The notes under the pieces were generated by a model. That model had not been told where the DNA came from. It did no database searches and worked only from the letters and a program-made list of their open reading frames with translations. Of a stretch of 35,400 nt of DNA, positions 24,240 through 32,323 are shown one piece after another. Within the stretch, counting starts at the first letter, position 1; every line of letters starts with the position of its first letter. Source of the DNA: Tannerellaceae bacterium (GTDB lineage: Bacteria; Bacteroidota; Bacteroidia; Bacteroidales; Tannerellaceae). The stretch lies in contig JAITVG010000229.1 of assembly GCA_031285925.1 (NCBI GenBank), forward strand, positions 1 to 35,400, read 5' to 3'. Made by a program: the position numbers and the translations under genes.

Positions 24240-25787
24240 ATGGAAAATAAAAAACAGTCTTTAAAAATGAGCCGTCGTGCGTTCCTTTCTACCACTGCGG
24301 CAATAGGGGCTTTTACGATTGTCCCCAACCACGTGTTTGCTGCCGGGAAGAAAGGCATGGTGGCGCCCAGTGATAAAATCCGCATGGTGCATATCGGCTG
24401 CGGCACGGAGGGGCTTTCCGAACTCGATGCGTTGCTGAAAGCTCCCGCCATCGAAATCGTAGGAGTGGCCGACCCCAACCGTGAAAGCTACGATTATATT
24501 CACTGGAGCGAAAACGGTTTGCGCAACCAGATGCGCAGCCTGATCGGCGAACCCGGATGGAAAGAGGGCATCAAGGGGATTCCCGGAGGGCGGAATGTGA
24601 TGAAAGAGGTAGTGGAGATATATTATCGCAAAAACCGCCCGAACTACAAGGGCACGATCCGGGCAATGGAAGATTATCGCGAATTGCTGGATGAGATGAA
24701 AGATGTGGATGCCGTAAAGATCATGTCGCCCGACCATCAGCACGCCTATCAGGCACTGGATTGTATTGCCCGCGGCAAACATGTCATCATGCACAAACCG
24801 CTGGGCAATAAAATGACCGAGGCCATGAAGGTGGTAGATGCCGCACGCGCCTCGAAGCTCTCTACCCACATGATGGCCTACAATGCGTTTGGCGACGGCA
24901 ATATGGATCAGATCAAAAAGTGGATCGACGCCGGAGCGATCGGCAAACTCCGTGAAATACACAACTGGAGCAACCGCCCCGTATGGCCGCAATATCCGCT
25001 TGTCCCAACCGATACGCCTCCTGTTCCCGACGGGTTCAACTGGAATTTGTGGTTAGGCCCGGCAGAGATGCGTCCTTACAATCCCCAATATACCCATGCC
25101 ACTTTCCGCGGCTGGTACGAATTTGGTGCAGGCGCTATTGCCGACATGGGTTATTACAGCCTCTGGTCAGTGTTCGATGCCCTGAAGCTGGATTCGGCCA
25201 TATCGGTAAGCACCCGCTTCTCGCGCGTGGTAGGATTGAGAAACAACGTGCCTTCAACAATCATCAATGACTATTCATACCCGATGGCCGCCGCCTACCG
25301 TTTTGAAGTGCCCTGCAAAGACGGCTCGGGTTCGATCATCCTTCAGTGGCACGACGGCGGCATGAAACCCCAGCGTCCCGAAGGATATGAAGAAGACGAC
25401 CTGCCCATCGAAGGCATGATGTTCATTGGCGACAAAGGCGCTATCGTATCGGGATTCCTCAAGGAAGACCCCCGCATCGTAGGCGCTCGTGCGAAAGATT
25501 ATGCCGGTATTAAAGGCCACCCAATGCCCGAACATCCCCGCAGTGCGCTGCCCGACGGCACCGAGCGCTGGTTGCAGCAATGGATAGACGGCTGCCGGGG
25601 GAAGGGCAAAGGCCCCGGTTCGTTCGAATATGCCAAAGAAGTGAACGAAACATTCAATCTGGGATCGGTATCGCTGATGAGCAACGGTAAGAAACTGATA
25701 TACGACCCCAAAACTCGCCGGATCACCAACGATGAGAATGCAAACCGCTTATTGACACGCAACATTCGCAACGGGTGGGAGATGTAG
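24240..25787 (+). CDS. exported Gfo/Idh/MocA-family oxidoreductase
   Basis: The 515-residue NAD(P)-dependent sugar dehydrogenase family protein carries a Tat-like twin-arginine signal (SRRAFLSTTAAIGAFTIVP), so it is probably exported or membrane-anchored. The Rossmann region starts about residue 48 (VHIGCGTEGLSELDALL) with VGVADPN at its second strand. The usual EKP motif is HKP here (185-187, MHKPLGNK): the Lys is kept but Glu is replaced by His. The C-terminal beta-sheet domain carries FNWNLWLGPAEMRPYNPQ. An ORF extension to 24189 is ignored because the signal peptide begins at MENKKQ. It is probably functionally paired with the TIM-barrel protein at 30194. Confidence 0.9.
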   Translation: MENKKQSLKMSRRAFLSTTAAIGAFTIVPNHVFAAGKKGMVAPSDKIRMVHIGCGTEGLSELDALLKAPAIEIVGVADPNRESYDYIHWSENGLRNQMRSLIGEPGWKEGIKGIPGGRNVMKEVVEIYYRKNRPNYKGTIRAMEDYRELLDEMKDVDAVKIMSPDHQHAYQALDCIARGKHVIMHKPLGNKMTEAMKVVDAARASKLSTHMMAYNAFGDGNMDQIKKWIDAGAIGKLREIHNWSNRPVWPQYPLVPTDTPPVPDGFNWNLWLGPAEMRPYNPQYTHATFRGWYEFGAGAIADMGYYSLWSVFDALKLDSAISVSTRFSRVVGLRNNVPSTIINDYSYPMAAAYRFEVPCKDGSGSIILQWHDGGMKPQRPEGYEEDDLPIEGMMFIGDKGAIVSGFLKEDPRIVGARAKDYAGIKGHPMPEHPRSALPDGTERWLQQWIDGCRGKGKGPGSFEYAKEVNETFNLGSVSLMSNGKKLIYDPKTRRITNDENANRLLTRNIRNGWEM

Positions 25788-25844
25788 CCTGCATTATTCA
25801 TACTGAATTAGCGAGCGCAGCGAATGGTTTCAGGCCTGTCTTTT
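25788..25844. repeat. single arm of the MITE-like repeat
   Basis: The arm starts with CCTGCATTATTCAT, identical to the terminal repeat at 12979-12992 in inverse. Matching blocks include TTAGCGAGCGCAGCGA and GGCCTGTCTTTT, as in 12675-12735. It begins at the first base after the oxidoreductase stop and ends before the hairpin at 25849. No second arm follows, so this copy is partial. Confidence 0.6.
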
Positions 25845-25848
25845 AATT

Positions 25849-25899
25849 AGGGCTGAAAGCACGAAACCGTATATCTCCGTGTTTCGTGCTTTCAGCCCT
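25849..25899 (+). terminator. strong 19-bp stem, probable terminator
   Basis: AGGGCTGAAAGCACGAAAC (25849-25867) and GTTTCGTGCTTTCAGCCCT (25881-25899) are perfect complements with a 13-base loop, followed by CCTTTTA. It closes the oxidoreductase transcript at the left edge of the AT-rich island. Confidence 0.75.
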
Positions 25900-25952
25900 C
25901 CTTTTATCCCCGTATATAGCCTCAAAAGGCACGGTTGTTTTTTTCTGATACT

Positions 25953-26029
25953 TCGGCAAAATAGTTCACATACCCCTTTAATTTCTATGATATTTCTTTA
26001 TAACTTGCTGCGGTTTATATGTAGAGTTG
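25953..26029 (+). repeat. leader direct repeat, copy 1
   Basis: About 77 bases upstream of the first island lipoprotein are roughly 85% identical to 27459-27535. Shared blocks include AATAGTTCAC, ATTTCTATGATATTT and TTTATAACTTGCTGCGGTT. The leader was duplicated with the genes behind it. Confidence 0.8.
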
Positions 26030-26075
26030 GCCGGAAAGAGAAATATCATTGTCAAATACATAAATTATATGCCTT

Positions 26076-26600
26076 ATGAAAACAAACATTTTAAAAGTTG
26101 CTGCAATCATGATAATGTTAGCAGGAGAATTTGCTTGCACAAACAATGAAGATACGGATGAAAATAACATGGTTTCAATCAAAATCCAATGTAATTCTAC
26201 AAACGTTGTTGATCCCAATATTGCATCATTTGCACTTCCTGGTATCGTCGATGCAGTATGCACTGAACACCTACCATATCCTAATTATGGTGGAATTCCG
26301 GAAGCATGGAGTCCTCACTTATGGACTATATATTTGGTTTTATCAAAAGGAACTGATCGCACCAAGCTTGCTCCAATCATTACCTTGGCGCCAAACGTAA
26401 AAATCACACCAGTATCAGGTATGGTGTGTGATTTCACCAATCCGGTAGAATGGATTCTAATTGCACCGGATGGATCAACAGTCAATTATCAGGCTACAGT
26501 TTTTGTTATAGGTGATCCTTATCGGCATATAGAGTATGATAATGATGGAAATCAGATTATTACAGTAATTTATCCGGATGATCCACATTATCCATATTAA
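26076..26600 (+). CDS. island paralogue A: exported lipoprotein with one DUF5018-like domain
   Basis: The 174-residue protein has a lipoprotein signal (IMLAGEFAC, lipid Cys about 21). An acidic stretch follows (TNNEDTDENN), as expected for surface-exported Bacteroidetes lipoproteins. One beta-sandwich domain covers about residues 48-145. Its hallmarks are EHLPYPNYGG, EAWSPHLW, SKGTDRTKLAPIITLAP, DFTNPVEWILIAPDGSTVNY, shared by all four island genes. The tail is acidic and Tyr/Pro-rich. DUF5018-like is my recollection of the family. It forms a pair with gene B 27 bp downstream. Function is unknown; surface adhesion or glycan binding is possible. Confidence 0.8.
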   Translation: MKTNILKVAAIMIMLAGEFACTNNEDTDENNMVSIKIQCNSTNVVDPNIASFALPGIVDAVCTEHLPYPNYGGIPEAWSPHLWTIYLVLSKGTDRTKLAPIITLAPNVKITPVSGMVCDFTNPVEWILIAPDGSTVNYQATVFVIGDPYRHIEYDNDGNQIITVIYPDDPHYPY

Positions 26601-26627
26601 TTGAACAAGCAAAGCAAATAAAACAAT

Positions 26628-27446
26628 ATGAAATCACAAATTTTAAAATTCATCGCGATTATAGCTGTCTTGACAACAGGAAGTTTTTTCTCATCGGCGC
26701 AAAACAGCGAAACAGCCTTGTCTTCGGTTAATAATTTTGTGTCCTCATCAACCGCATTTGCAATTGATAAAAACATCATATCATTTGAAGTTGCCAACCT
26801 TGTTGATAAAATAATCTATGAACACACGCCGTATTCTAATTATGGTGGAATCCCGGAAGCATGGAGCCCTCACTTCTGGACAATAACACTGATTATGGCC
26901 AAAGGGACTGATGTTACCTCTCTTACCCCAGTCATCACTTTGGCACCCGGCGCTACCATAACATTGAAACATGTCGGTGTACAGGATTTCTCGCAACAGG
27001 TTGAATATACCGTAATTTGCGAGGATGGTTCAACCGTCACTTATTTATTTAGGGCTTATACACAAGAAAACACACGTGCAATAGGCTCAATTATAGTAAA
27101 TAAATCTCCCATTGGCGGGGGATTGACTTCTAATATTGGAATTACGTATTATGATGACAGGAATCACTTTTCGTGTAATGCAAGTCCCAACCCGGGATAT
27201 AGGTTCGAACGCTGGTATGTTAATGGTTCGCCAAAAGGGACTAATGTGCGCTTTAGTGATAAAATCCCTTTGATTAATGGAACAGGCACGCTCACCGCAG
27301 TATTCGCTCCTATAATATATTATACGGTTAGCATCTTTAGCAACGACACAAATAAAGGAACAGTATTTGGAGGAGGTACGGTCGTTGCTGGTGGAAGCTT
27401 ACACCTTTCCGCAACGCCTAGATCAGGATACGCATTTGATGGATGA
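26628..27446 (+). pseudogene. island paralogue B: truncated secreted multi-domain protein
   Basis: The 272 residues have a signal peptide ending about FFSSAQ. The shared beta-sandwich domain (about 45-145) is followed by one InlB-B-repeat-like domain (about 148-225). The first half of a second such repeat (YTVSIFSNDTNKGTVFGGGT and following) ends abruptly at FDG. The paralogue D continues GWYLNGVKVSG at this point, where the Trp codon TGG is TGA here. Immediately after, the sequence becomes leader copy 2 (27459). So roughly 300 residues including the C-terminal sorting domain are missing. It may still be translated as a short exported protein. Confidence 0.75.
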
Positions 27447-27458
27447 TATCAATACCTA

Positions 27459-27535
27459 TCGACAAAAATAGTTCACTTTCCCTTTGATTTCTATGATATT
27501 TATTTATAACTTGCTGCGGTTAATATGTGAAGTTG
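27459..27535 (+). repeat. leader direct repeat, copy 2
   Basis: It is about 85% identical to 25953-26029. It begins 12 bases after the truncated stop of gene B, marking the duplication junction. Confidence 0.8.
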
Positions 27536-27748
27536 CTTGAGAATCGCTTGTGGTATGCTTTACAAAGCATAAACCCACTAATTGGCGCACGGCCAACTTG
27601 CAGATATTCAGATTATTGTAAGTATTTGAACTATTTATATAATAAAGTATGAAGACAAACAAACCAACTGCACATTTCCGGCAGGTACAACAAGGTTGTA
27701 ACCGGCAGGCAACGGTTAGGGTTCCGTTGATGTCAAAAAAAAACGGGG
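27536..27748. other. 213-bp insertion that splits leader copy 2
   Basis: In copy 1 the leader runs on from 26029 to GAGAAATATCATTGTCAAA (26038-26056) after only 8 bases. In copy 2 the equivalent GAGAAATACATTGTCAAA starts at 27749. The 213 extra bases contain the palindrome TATGCTTTACAAAGCATA (27554-27571), a TTGGC/GCCAA hairpin (27580-27594), a CCGGCAGG direct repeat, and a 33-codon open stretch. No terminal inverted repeat is obvious. A small mobile or non-coding element is suspected. Confidence 0.5.
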
Positions 27749-27792
27749 GAGAAATACATTGTCAAACAAATGATATGAAATGGATTTGTTAA
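27649..27792 (+). CDS. possible 47-residue ORF in the insertion
   Basis: ATG 27649 to TAA 27790-27792 encodes 47 residues starting MKTNKPTAHFRQVQQGCNRQ. The first 33 codons lie in the inserted sequence and the rest in old leader DNA, so the C-terminus is accidental. No family is recognised. It may be a relic of the element that inserted here. Confidence 0.2.
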   Translation: MKTNKPTAHFRQVQQGCNRQATVRVPLMSKKNGGEIHCQTNDMKWIC

Positions 27793-27830
27793 GCAACAGT
27801 AAGTAACTATAAACATAAAAAATTGGACTT

Positions 27831-28367
27831 ATGAATTTACAGACATTTAAACTCGTAGCGCTTATGGTGCTTATTTCAGGATGCTTTTCCTGTACAAACG
27901 ATTTGGATGATCCTACTCCTCCAGTGGAAGGAACTTTTCCACTGGAAAAATTCGATGTAATAAACCCGGGGGAAAAATCATCTTCATTTGCGATTGACAC
28001 TAATGTGGTTTCATTCGCGGTTCCTAATACTGTTAGGGCAACAGCATATGAACATCTCCCGATACCCGGTTATGGAGGCCCAAATGCATGGAGTCCTCAC
28101 TATTGGAGAATACATCTGTTTATGGCAGAAGGTACCGATATTACCTCTCTTGCTCCAATTGTAACTTTGGCGCCCGGTGTAACCATAACGAAAATAGAGT
28201 GGGGATATCACAAAGAACCGGGTTTCCCGGAATCGGAACAGGTTAATTATACCGGAATTACTGATGTCGGTGTACAAGATTTTTCTAAGCCGGTTCATTA
28301 TACTGTAATTAAATCGGATGGCTCAACTATAACCTACAAGTTTTTGGCAATTACAATAAGTGATTAA
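27831..28367 (+). CDS. island paralogue C: exported lipoprotein with one DUF5018-like domain
   Basis: The 178-residue protein is the duplicate of A. It has a lipoprotein signal (LMVLISGCFSC; Cys18 or Cys21) followed by an acidic TNDLDD stretch. The shared domain has YEHLPIPGYGG, AWSPHYWRI, EGTDITSLAPIVTLAPGVTI and SKPVHYTVIKSDGSTITY. Relative to A it has an insertion of about 20 residues before the VQDFSKPV strand (EWGYHKEPGFPESEQVNYTG). Gene D follows after 51 bp. It is predicted to be surface- or periplasm-exposed. Confidence 0.8.
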   Translation: MNLQTFKLVALMVLISGCFSCTNDLDDPTPPVEGTFPLEKFDVINPGEKSSSFAIDTNVVSFAVPNTVRATAYEHLPIPGYGGPNAWSPHYWRIHLFMAEGTDITSLAPIVTLAPGVTITKIEWGYHKEPGFPESEQVNYTGITDVGVQDFSKPVHYTVIKSDGSTITYKFLAITISD

Positions 28368-28418
28368 ACTATTTTTCAAAGATAACTGAACAAAACAACA
28401 GTAATAAAACCACTAAAA

Positions 28419-30107
28419 ATGAAGCCGCAATTTATTAAATTCGTAGCATTTATAGCGCTTTTAACAGGGAGTTTTTCTCTCTCGGCTCAAAGACTCAATC
28501 CTTCATTCGCTATTGATGAAAACATCACCTCATTTGAGGTCGCCAATCTCGCCGATAAAATAGTATACGAACATCTCCCGAAACCTGGTTATGGAGGGCT
28601 AAATGCATTCAGTCCTCACCACTGGAGAATAACGCTGATTATGGAAGAAGGCACCGATGTTACTGCCCTTTCTCCAATCATTACATTGGCTCCCGGGGCA
28701 ACCATAACGTCGGTGCATGCTCGTGTACAGGATTTTTCACAGCAAGTTGATTATACCGTAATTGCAGAGGATGGATCTACGGTTACCTATAAGGTTTCGG
28801 CTTATGCACAAAAACAAACGCGGGCAAGTCAAACAATTATTATACTCTGTAGTCCTCCTTCCGGGGGAACTACGAATCCTGCGGAAGGAATTTTTCATTA
28901 TCATGATGACATGATTCCCTTTGTTTGTATGGCATATCCCGCTAATGCATATCGGTTCGACTCTTGGGAAATTCATGGTCAGAGGCATGATACTTCCCTG
29001 AGCAATCCATTCTATGGACGTTTACCAGGCTATCATGTTACCTTCTATGCTATATTTGAACCTGCCGTACAAAATACATATACAGTGATTGTCCAAAGTG
29101 AAGACACAAATAGAGGCACAGTATCCGGCGGTGGAACCTGCTATCAGGGCGGCACTGTATCTGTTTCAGCATCACCTAAAGCCGGATGGAAATTTGAGGG
29201 ATGGTATTTAAACGGGGTAAAAGTATCCGGATCGGCAAGTTTCAATTATACTCCATCTGCATCTTGTACTTTAATTGCTAAATTCAGTTCACTCCCTATC
29301 TCTCCCTCCCTCTCCGGCCCTTCACTTGTCTTGAACAGCGGCAGTACATACACTTTAACCGGAGGCAGCGGAGGAACCGTAACTTGGACATACAGTTCAA
29401 ACCTGCGAATGCGAAGTAGCAGTAACACTTCTATTACCGTTGAATCGTTATCAACCAGTGCTGGTACCGGATGGATCCAGGCCTCGGTTGGCGGTATTTC
29501 TACTCCGCGTTATGAAGTTTGGGTGGGCAAGCCGGTTATCACAGGAATATTCGGAGAAACACTTATTACACATCCGGAAGAATACGGTTTTTATTACTAT
29601 GCGCAATACAACGAAAAGGCTTCTATTACAAGCTTCGATTGGGTATTTATGCAGGGGATTGACCCAACATTTTGGAGTAGTACTTCAAAGAGCTGGATTT
29701 ACAACTTTATCGATGATGGCAGTTACCAGCTATGTGTACGTGCTACCAACGCAAACGGAACCGGAAATTATTATCCTATCTCAATCACCGTAGACTTTCC
29801 CGGCATGAGTCCATCACCGCCATCCGCCTACCGTATATCTCAAGATCCCGCATCCAATGAATTGACTGTAACCCCGGATACGTCGGTTTCGCAATTAGCT
29901 CCTCTTTCGCCTTCAAGTGGAGCAGCGAGCAATTATACGGTTTACCTGTATAACGCCGGCGGAGCAGTTGTGAAGCAGGCTGTTTCACAGCAAGGCGGGG
30001 AAGTGCGGCTCGATGTGTCGGGATTACCCAATGGAATTTATTATTTGTTGATAGATACCGGCGACGGTTCCAAACCGGAATCGCATAAGATTATTATCAA
30101 TCATTGA
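28419..30107 (+). CDS. island paralogue D: secreted multi-domain protein with T9SS-type C-terminal sorting domain
   Basis: The 562-residue protein has a signal peptide ending LSAQ and the shared DUF5018-like domain (about 35-130). Two InlB-B-repeat-like domains follow (about 135-216 and 217-290, with GWKFEGWYLNGVKVSG). Then come two beta-sandwich/PKD-like regions (about 295-480; FIDDGSYQLCVRATNANGTG). The last 60 residues (NYTVYLYNAGGAVVKQ, DVSGLPNGIYYLLIDTGDG, KIIINH) match the type A sorting domain used by the type IX secretion system. It is therefore predicted to be exported to the cell surface. It is the intact counterpart of B and forms a pair with C. No enzymatic motif is seen. Confidence 0.85.
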   Translation: MKPQFIKFVAFIALLTGSFSLSAQRLNPSFAIDENITSFEVANLADKIVYEHLPKPGYGGLNAFSPHHWRITLIMEEGTDVTALSPIITLAPGATITSVHARVQDFSQQVDYTVIAEDGSTVTYKVSAYAQKQTRASQTIIILCSPPSGGTTNPAEGIFHYHDDMIPFVCMAYPANAYRFDSWEIHGQRHDTSLSNPFYGRLPGYHVTFYAIFEPAVQNTYTVIVQSEDTNRGTVSGGGTCYQGGTVSVSASPKAGWKFEGWYLNGVKVSGSASFNYTPSASCTLIAKFSSLPISPSLSGPSLVLNSGSTYTLTGGSGGTVTWTYSSNLRMRSSSNTSITVESLSTSAGTGWIQASVGGISTPRYEVWVGKPVITGIFGETLITHPEEYGFYYYAQYNEKASITSFDWVFMQGIDPTFWSSTSKSWIYNFIDDGSYQLCVRATNANGTGNYYPISITVDFPGMSPSPPSAYRISQDPASNELTVTPDTSVSQLAPLSPSSGAASNYTVYLYNAGGAVVKQAVSQQGGEVRLDVSGLPNGIYYLLIDTGDGSKPESHKIIINH

Positions 30108-30193
30108 TGCTCTCTTTTGGGGAGGTTGATGGGGCTACCCATAATGTTCTGAAGAGACAATAGTAATAATTATATATAAAACAATAATTTAAT

Positions 30194-31177
30194 ATGACAA
30201 CAAGACGTAACTTTCTTCGTAATTCGGTGCTGGGCGCAGCCGCTGTGGTTGCTTCAACCCCCGCCGCAAACAGGGCAATGGCCGCAACGGCGGCAGTAAA
30301 CAGGGGAGCTTTCAAGCCATTGCGCATTTCCATGCTTTCCTACTCGTTCCACGGACTGGTAAAGGCCGGCATGATGGATATTTTCCACTTTTTTGAAACC
30401 TGCAAATACCGTTACGGCCTGGATGCCGCCGACTTGTGGACAGGCATGTTTACCGGCACGGAAGATGATTTCATCGACAAAGTGTATTCCGCTCTCGAAG
30501 ACCGCCAGCTGGTGGTTCCGAATATTGCCGTCGACGGCGCACATATCATGCACGCCGGCGGCGACGATCCGAAAGAACTTCGTGCCAGGCAAGACCGCTA
30601 TATGCAGATCGGCAAGCGATTGGGTGTTGGTTTTATTCGCTTCGACGCAGGCCCTTACATGCTTAACGGGCGCAAGGAAGAAGACGGTTGGACGAATGAA
30701 GAGTTCGATTTCATCGTGAAACGCTACAAGGAGTTGGCGCAGGTTGCTTACGACTACGGATTTAAGGTAGGCGCCGAAAACCACTGGGGGCCGGAAGCCT
30801 ATTGGAGCCATACGGAAAAACTGATCAAGGCCGTCGATCATCCCGGTTTCGCTATCTGTATGCACTTTGGCGGATGGCGCGGCACGCCCGCCGAAAATAT
30901 TGCCGCTGAAAAGGCCGCAGCCAAATATGTTGCCCACACCCATATCCCGTGGGATACGTGCGAAGATCCGAATTTACCCAAACGCCTGTCGGTCTTGCGC
31001 GAAGCCGGCTATGAGGGTTATTACAGCGTTGAGCAACATTCGGCGCAAAACGAATACAACCTGGTTGAAGCCCAGTTGGGAAGAGTGACGGCTGTGCTCA
31101 CCAGTTGGAACCGCGGCCGCGACGGCGAACTGTATCCTCCCCGCTCCGAAGACCCGAACAAGCAAGTGCCCTGGTAA
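30194..31177 (+). CDS. exported sugar phosphate isomerase/epimerase-like TIM-barrel protein
   Basis: The 327-residue protein starts with a Tat-type signal (TTRRNFLRNSVLGAAAVVAS, cleaved about AMAA). It is a xylose-isomerase-like TIM barrel (AP endonuclease 2 family). Metal-ligand candidates lie at strand ends: VGAENHWGP, CMHFGG, AHTHIPWD and YYSVEQHS. The substrate is unknown, but exported Gfo/Idh oxidoreductases and such barrels commonly sit together in Bacteroidetes and are thought to remodel sugars. Here the partner gene at 24240 is separated by the paralogue island, which suggests later insertion. Confidence 0.88.
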   Translation: MTTRRNFLRNSVLGAAAVVASTPAANRAMAATAAVNRGAFKPLRISMLSYSFHGLVKAGMMDIFHFFETCKYRYGLDAADLWTGMFTGTEDDFIDKVYSALEDRQLVVPNIAVDGAHIMHAGGDDPKELRARQDRYMQIGKRLGVGFIRFDAGPYMLNGRKEEDGWTNEEFDFIVKRYKELAQVAYDYGFKVGAENHWGPEAYWSHTEKLIKAVDHPGFAICMHFGGWRGTPAENIAAEKAAAKYVAHTHIPWDTCEDPNLPKRLSVLREAGYEGYYSVEQHSAQNEYNLVEAQLGRVTAVLTSWNRGRDGELYPPRSEDPNKQVPW

Positions 31178-31208
31178 TCGTATTATTCCTGAAAAAAAGA
31201 AGCTGAAT

Positions 31209-31222
31209 TGCATATTTATTCA
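31209..31222 (+). promoter_or_regulatory. ARG-box-like operator, upstream copy
   Basis: The reverse complement, TGAATAAATATGCA, matches the E. coli ARG-box half-palindrome TGAATwwwwATTCA at 13 of 14 positions. It lies just upstream of the argR -7 element. Confidence 0.45.
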
Positions 31223-31233
31223 ATCGCTTCCTG

Positions 31234-31241
31234 TATATTTG
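31234..31241 (+). promoter_or_regulatory. -7 element for argR
   Basis: TATATTTG matches TAnnTTTG exactly and ends 26 bases before the argR ATG. A TTG at 31208-31210 could serve as the -33 element with a 23-base spacer. Confidence 0.65.
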
Positions 31242-31251
31242 CACCCGGTTT

Positions 31252-31265
31252 TGCATAAATATACA
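31252..31265 (+). promoter_or_regulatory. ARG-box-like operator, downstream copy
   Basis: TGCATAAATATACA matches TGAATwwwwATTCA at 12 of 14 positions. It ends two bases before the argR ATG, 43 bases from the upstream copy, which is about four helical turns. The pair would let an ArgR hexamer block the promoter. Confidence 0.45.
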
Positions 31266-31267
31266 TA

Positions 31268-31717
31268 ATGAACGGTAAAAAGGAACGGTTGGAGGCTATC
31301 CGCCAAATTATACGGAAGGAGATGGTCGGTAATCAGGAAGAACTGCTCAACAAACTGAATGAGAATGGTTTTTCCACTACCCAGGCTACGCTTTCGCGCG
31401 ATATTAAGCAGCTTAATATCGTCAAAATCGCCGGCAGCGGAGGCAACTATGTGTATCGCCTGCCCGATTCCACCCTGTTAATACAATCGAAAGGGGAACA
31501 GGCAAGTCATCCCGGAATAGAATTTTCGGGTAATCTGGCTGTGCTTAAAACACGTCCGGGCTATGCCATGGGGATTGCTTCGGACATAGATTCCCATGCC
31601 TCCAACCAAATACTTGCTACCATTGCCGGTGACGACACGATACTTGTCATTCCGCGCGATGGCGTTTCCCGAAATGAGGTAGTGGAGGCGTTGAAACGGT
31701 TTAGTAGCAATCGATAA
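31268..31717 (+). CDS. argR: arginine repressor
   Basis: The 149-residue protein matches the ArgR family. The N-terminal winged helix contains [20 protein letters not shown] (about residues 27-46). The C-terminal hexamerisation and arginine-binding domain (about 80-149) contains [10 protein letters not shown] and [12 protein letters not shown]. It senses arginine and represses biosynthesis. It is the first gene of argR-GNAT-argG-argC-argD, and ARG-box-like dyads flank its own promoter, so autoregulation is likely. Confidence 0.95.
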   Translation: MNGKKERLEAIRQIIRKEMVGNQEELLNKLNENGFSTTQATLSRDIKQLNIVKIAGSGGNYVYRLPDSTLLIQSKGEQASHPGIEFSGNLAVLKTRPGYAMGIASDIDSHASNQILATIAGDDTILVIPRDGVSRNEVVEALKRFSSNR

Positions 31718-31732
31718 TTGATAATTGACAAG

Positions 31733-32299
31733 ATGGAAGAAAAGATTGAGATAGACGTAATGGTAGCCGATGCCTCGCATGAGGTATACGTGGACGAGAT
31801 TCTGGACACGATCGAGGCGGCGGCCAAAGTGCGAGGCACAGGTATTGCCAGGCGTACGCATGATTATCTGGCAACAAAGATGAAAGAAGGCAAGGCGATA
31901 ATCGCTTTGGCCGGAGAAGACTTTGCCGGATTTACTTACATTGAATCCTGGGGAAACAAACAATATGTGGCTACTTCCGGTTTGATCGTGCCCGAAAAGT
32001 TTCGCCATCAGGGAATCGCCAAGCGGGTAAAGGAAGCCTCCTTCGCGTTAGCCCGGCTGCGATGGCCGAAAGCGAAGATATTCAGCCTGACTTCCGGTGG
32101 AGCAGTGATGAAGATGAATACGGAACTTGGATATCTTCCGGTCACGTTCAATGAACTGACGGATGATGAAGCCTTCTGGCGCGGATGCGAAGGCTGCGTC
32201 AATCACGACGTGCTGATTCGTACCGGACGTAAATACTGCATTTGCACGGCCATGCTGTTCGACCCGAACGATCCGCACCGTGCCGGAAAAACAAAATAA
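31733..32299 (+). CDS. GNAT acyltransferase, candidate glutamate N-acyltransferase of the arginine pathway
   Basis: The 188-residue protein has a GNAT fold. The acyl-CoA pyrophosphate loop is FRHQGIAKRV (about 90-99), followed by a strand (KIFSLTS) and helix (AVMKMNTELGY). An unusual Cys-rich C-terminus follows (CEGCVNHD and KYCIC). It sits inside the arginine operon where the first pathway step, glutamate N-acylation, is otherwise missing. In Bacteroides the arginine pathway runs through succinylated intermediates, and from memory a GNAT at this locus was linked to that step. The function is inferred, not proven. A TTG at 31718 is an alternative start but the ATG is preferred. Confidence 0.85.
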   Translation: MEEKIEIDVMVADASHEVYVDEILDTIEAAAKVRGTGIARRTHDYLATKMKEGKAIIALAGEDFAGFTYIESWGNKQYVATSGLIVPEKFRHQGIAKRVKEASFALARLRWPKAKIFSLTSGGAVMKMNTELGYLPVTFNELTDDEAFWRGCEGCVNHDVLIRTGRKYCICTAMLFDPNDPHRAGKTK

Positions 32300-32323
32300 A
32301 CAATTAATAAACTGCATAAGGAC

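Noticed and set aside
24261-24992. 243-residue minus-strand frame
   Set aside because: It is a shadow of the Gfo/Idh oxidoreductase.
25953-30107. Insertion sequence or integrated element
   Set aside because: No transposase, integrase or inverted termini are present. Duplication plus insertion of exported-protein genes explains what is seen, although past mobility cannot be excluded.
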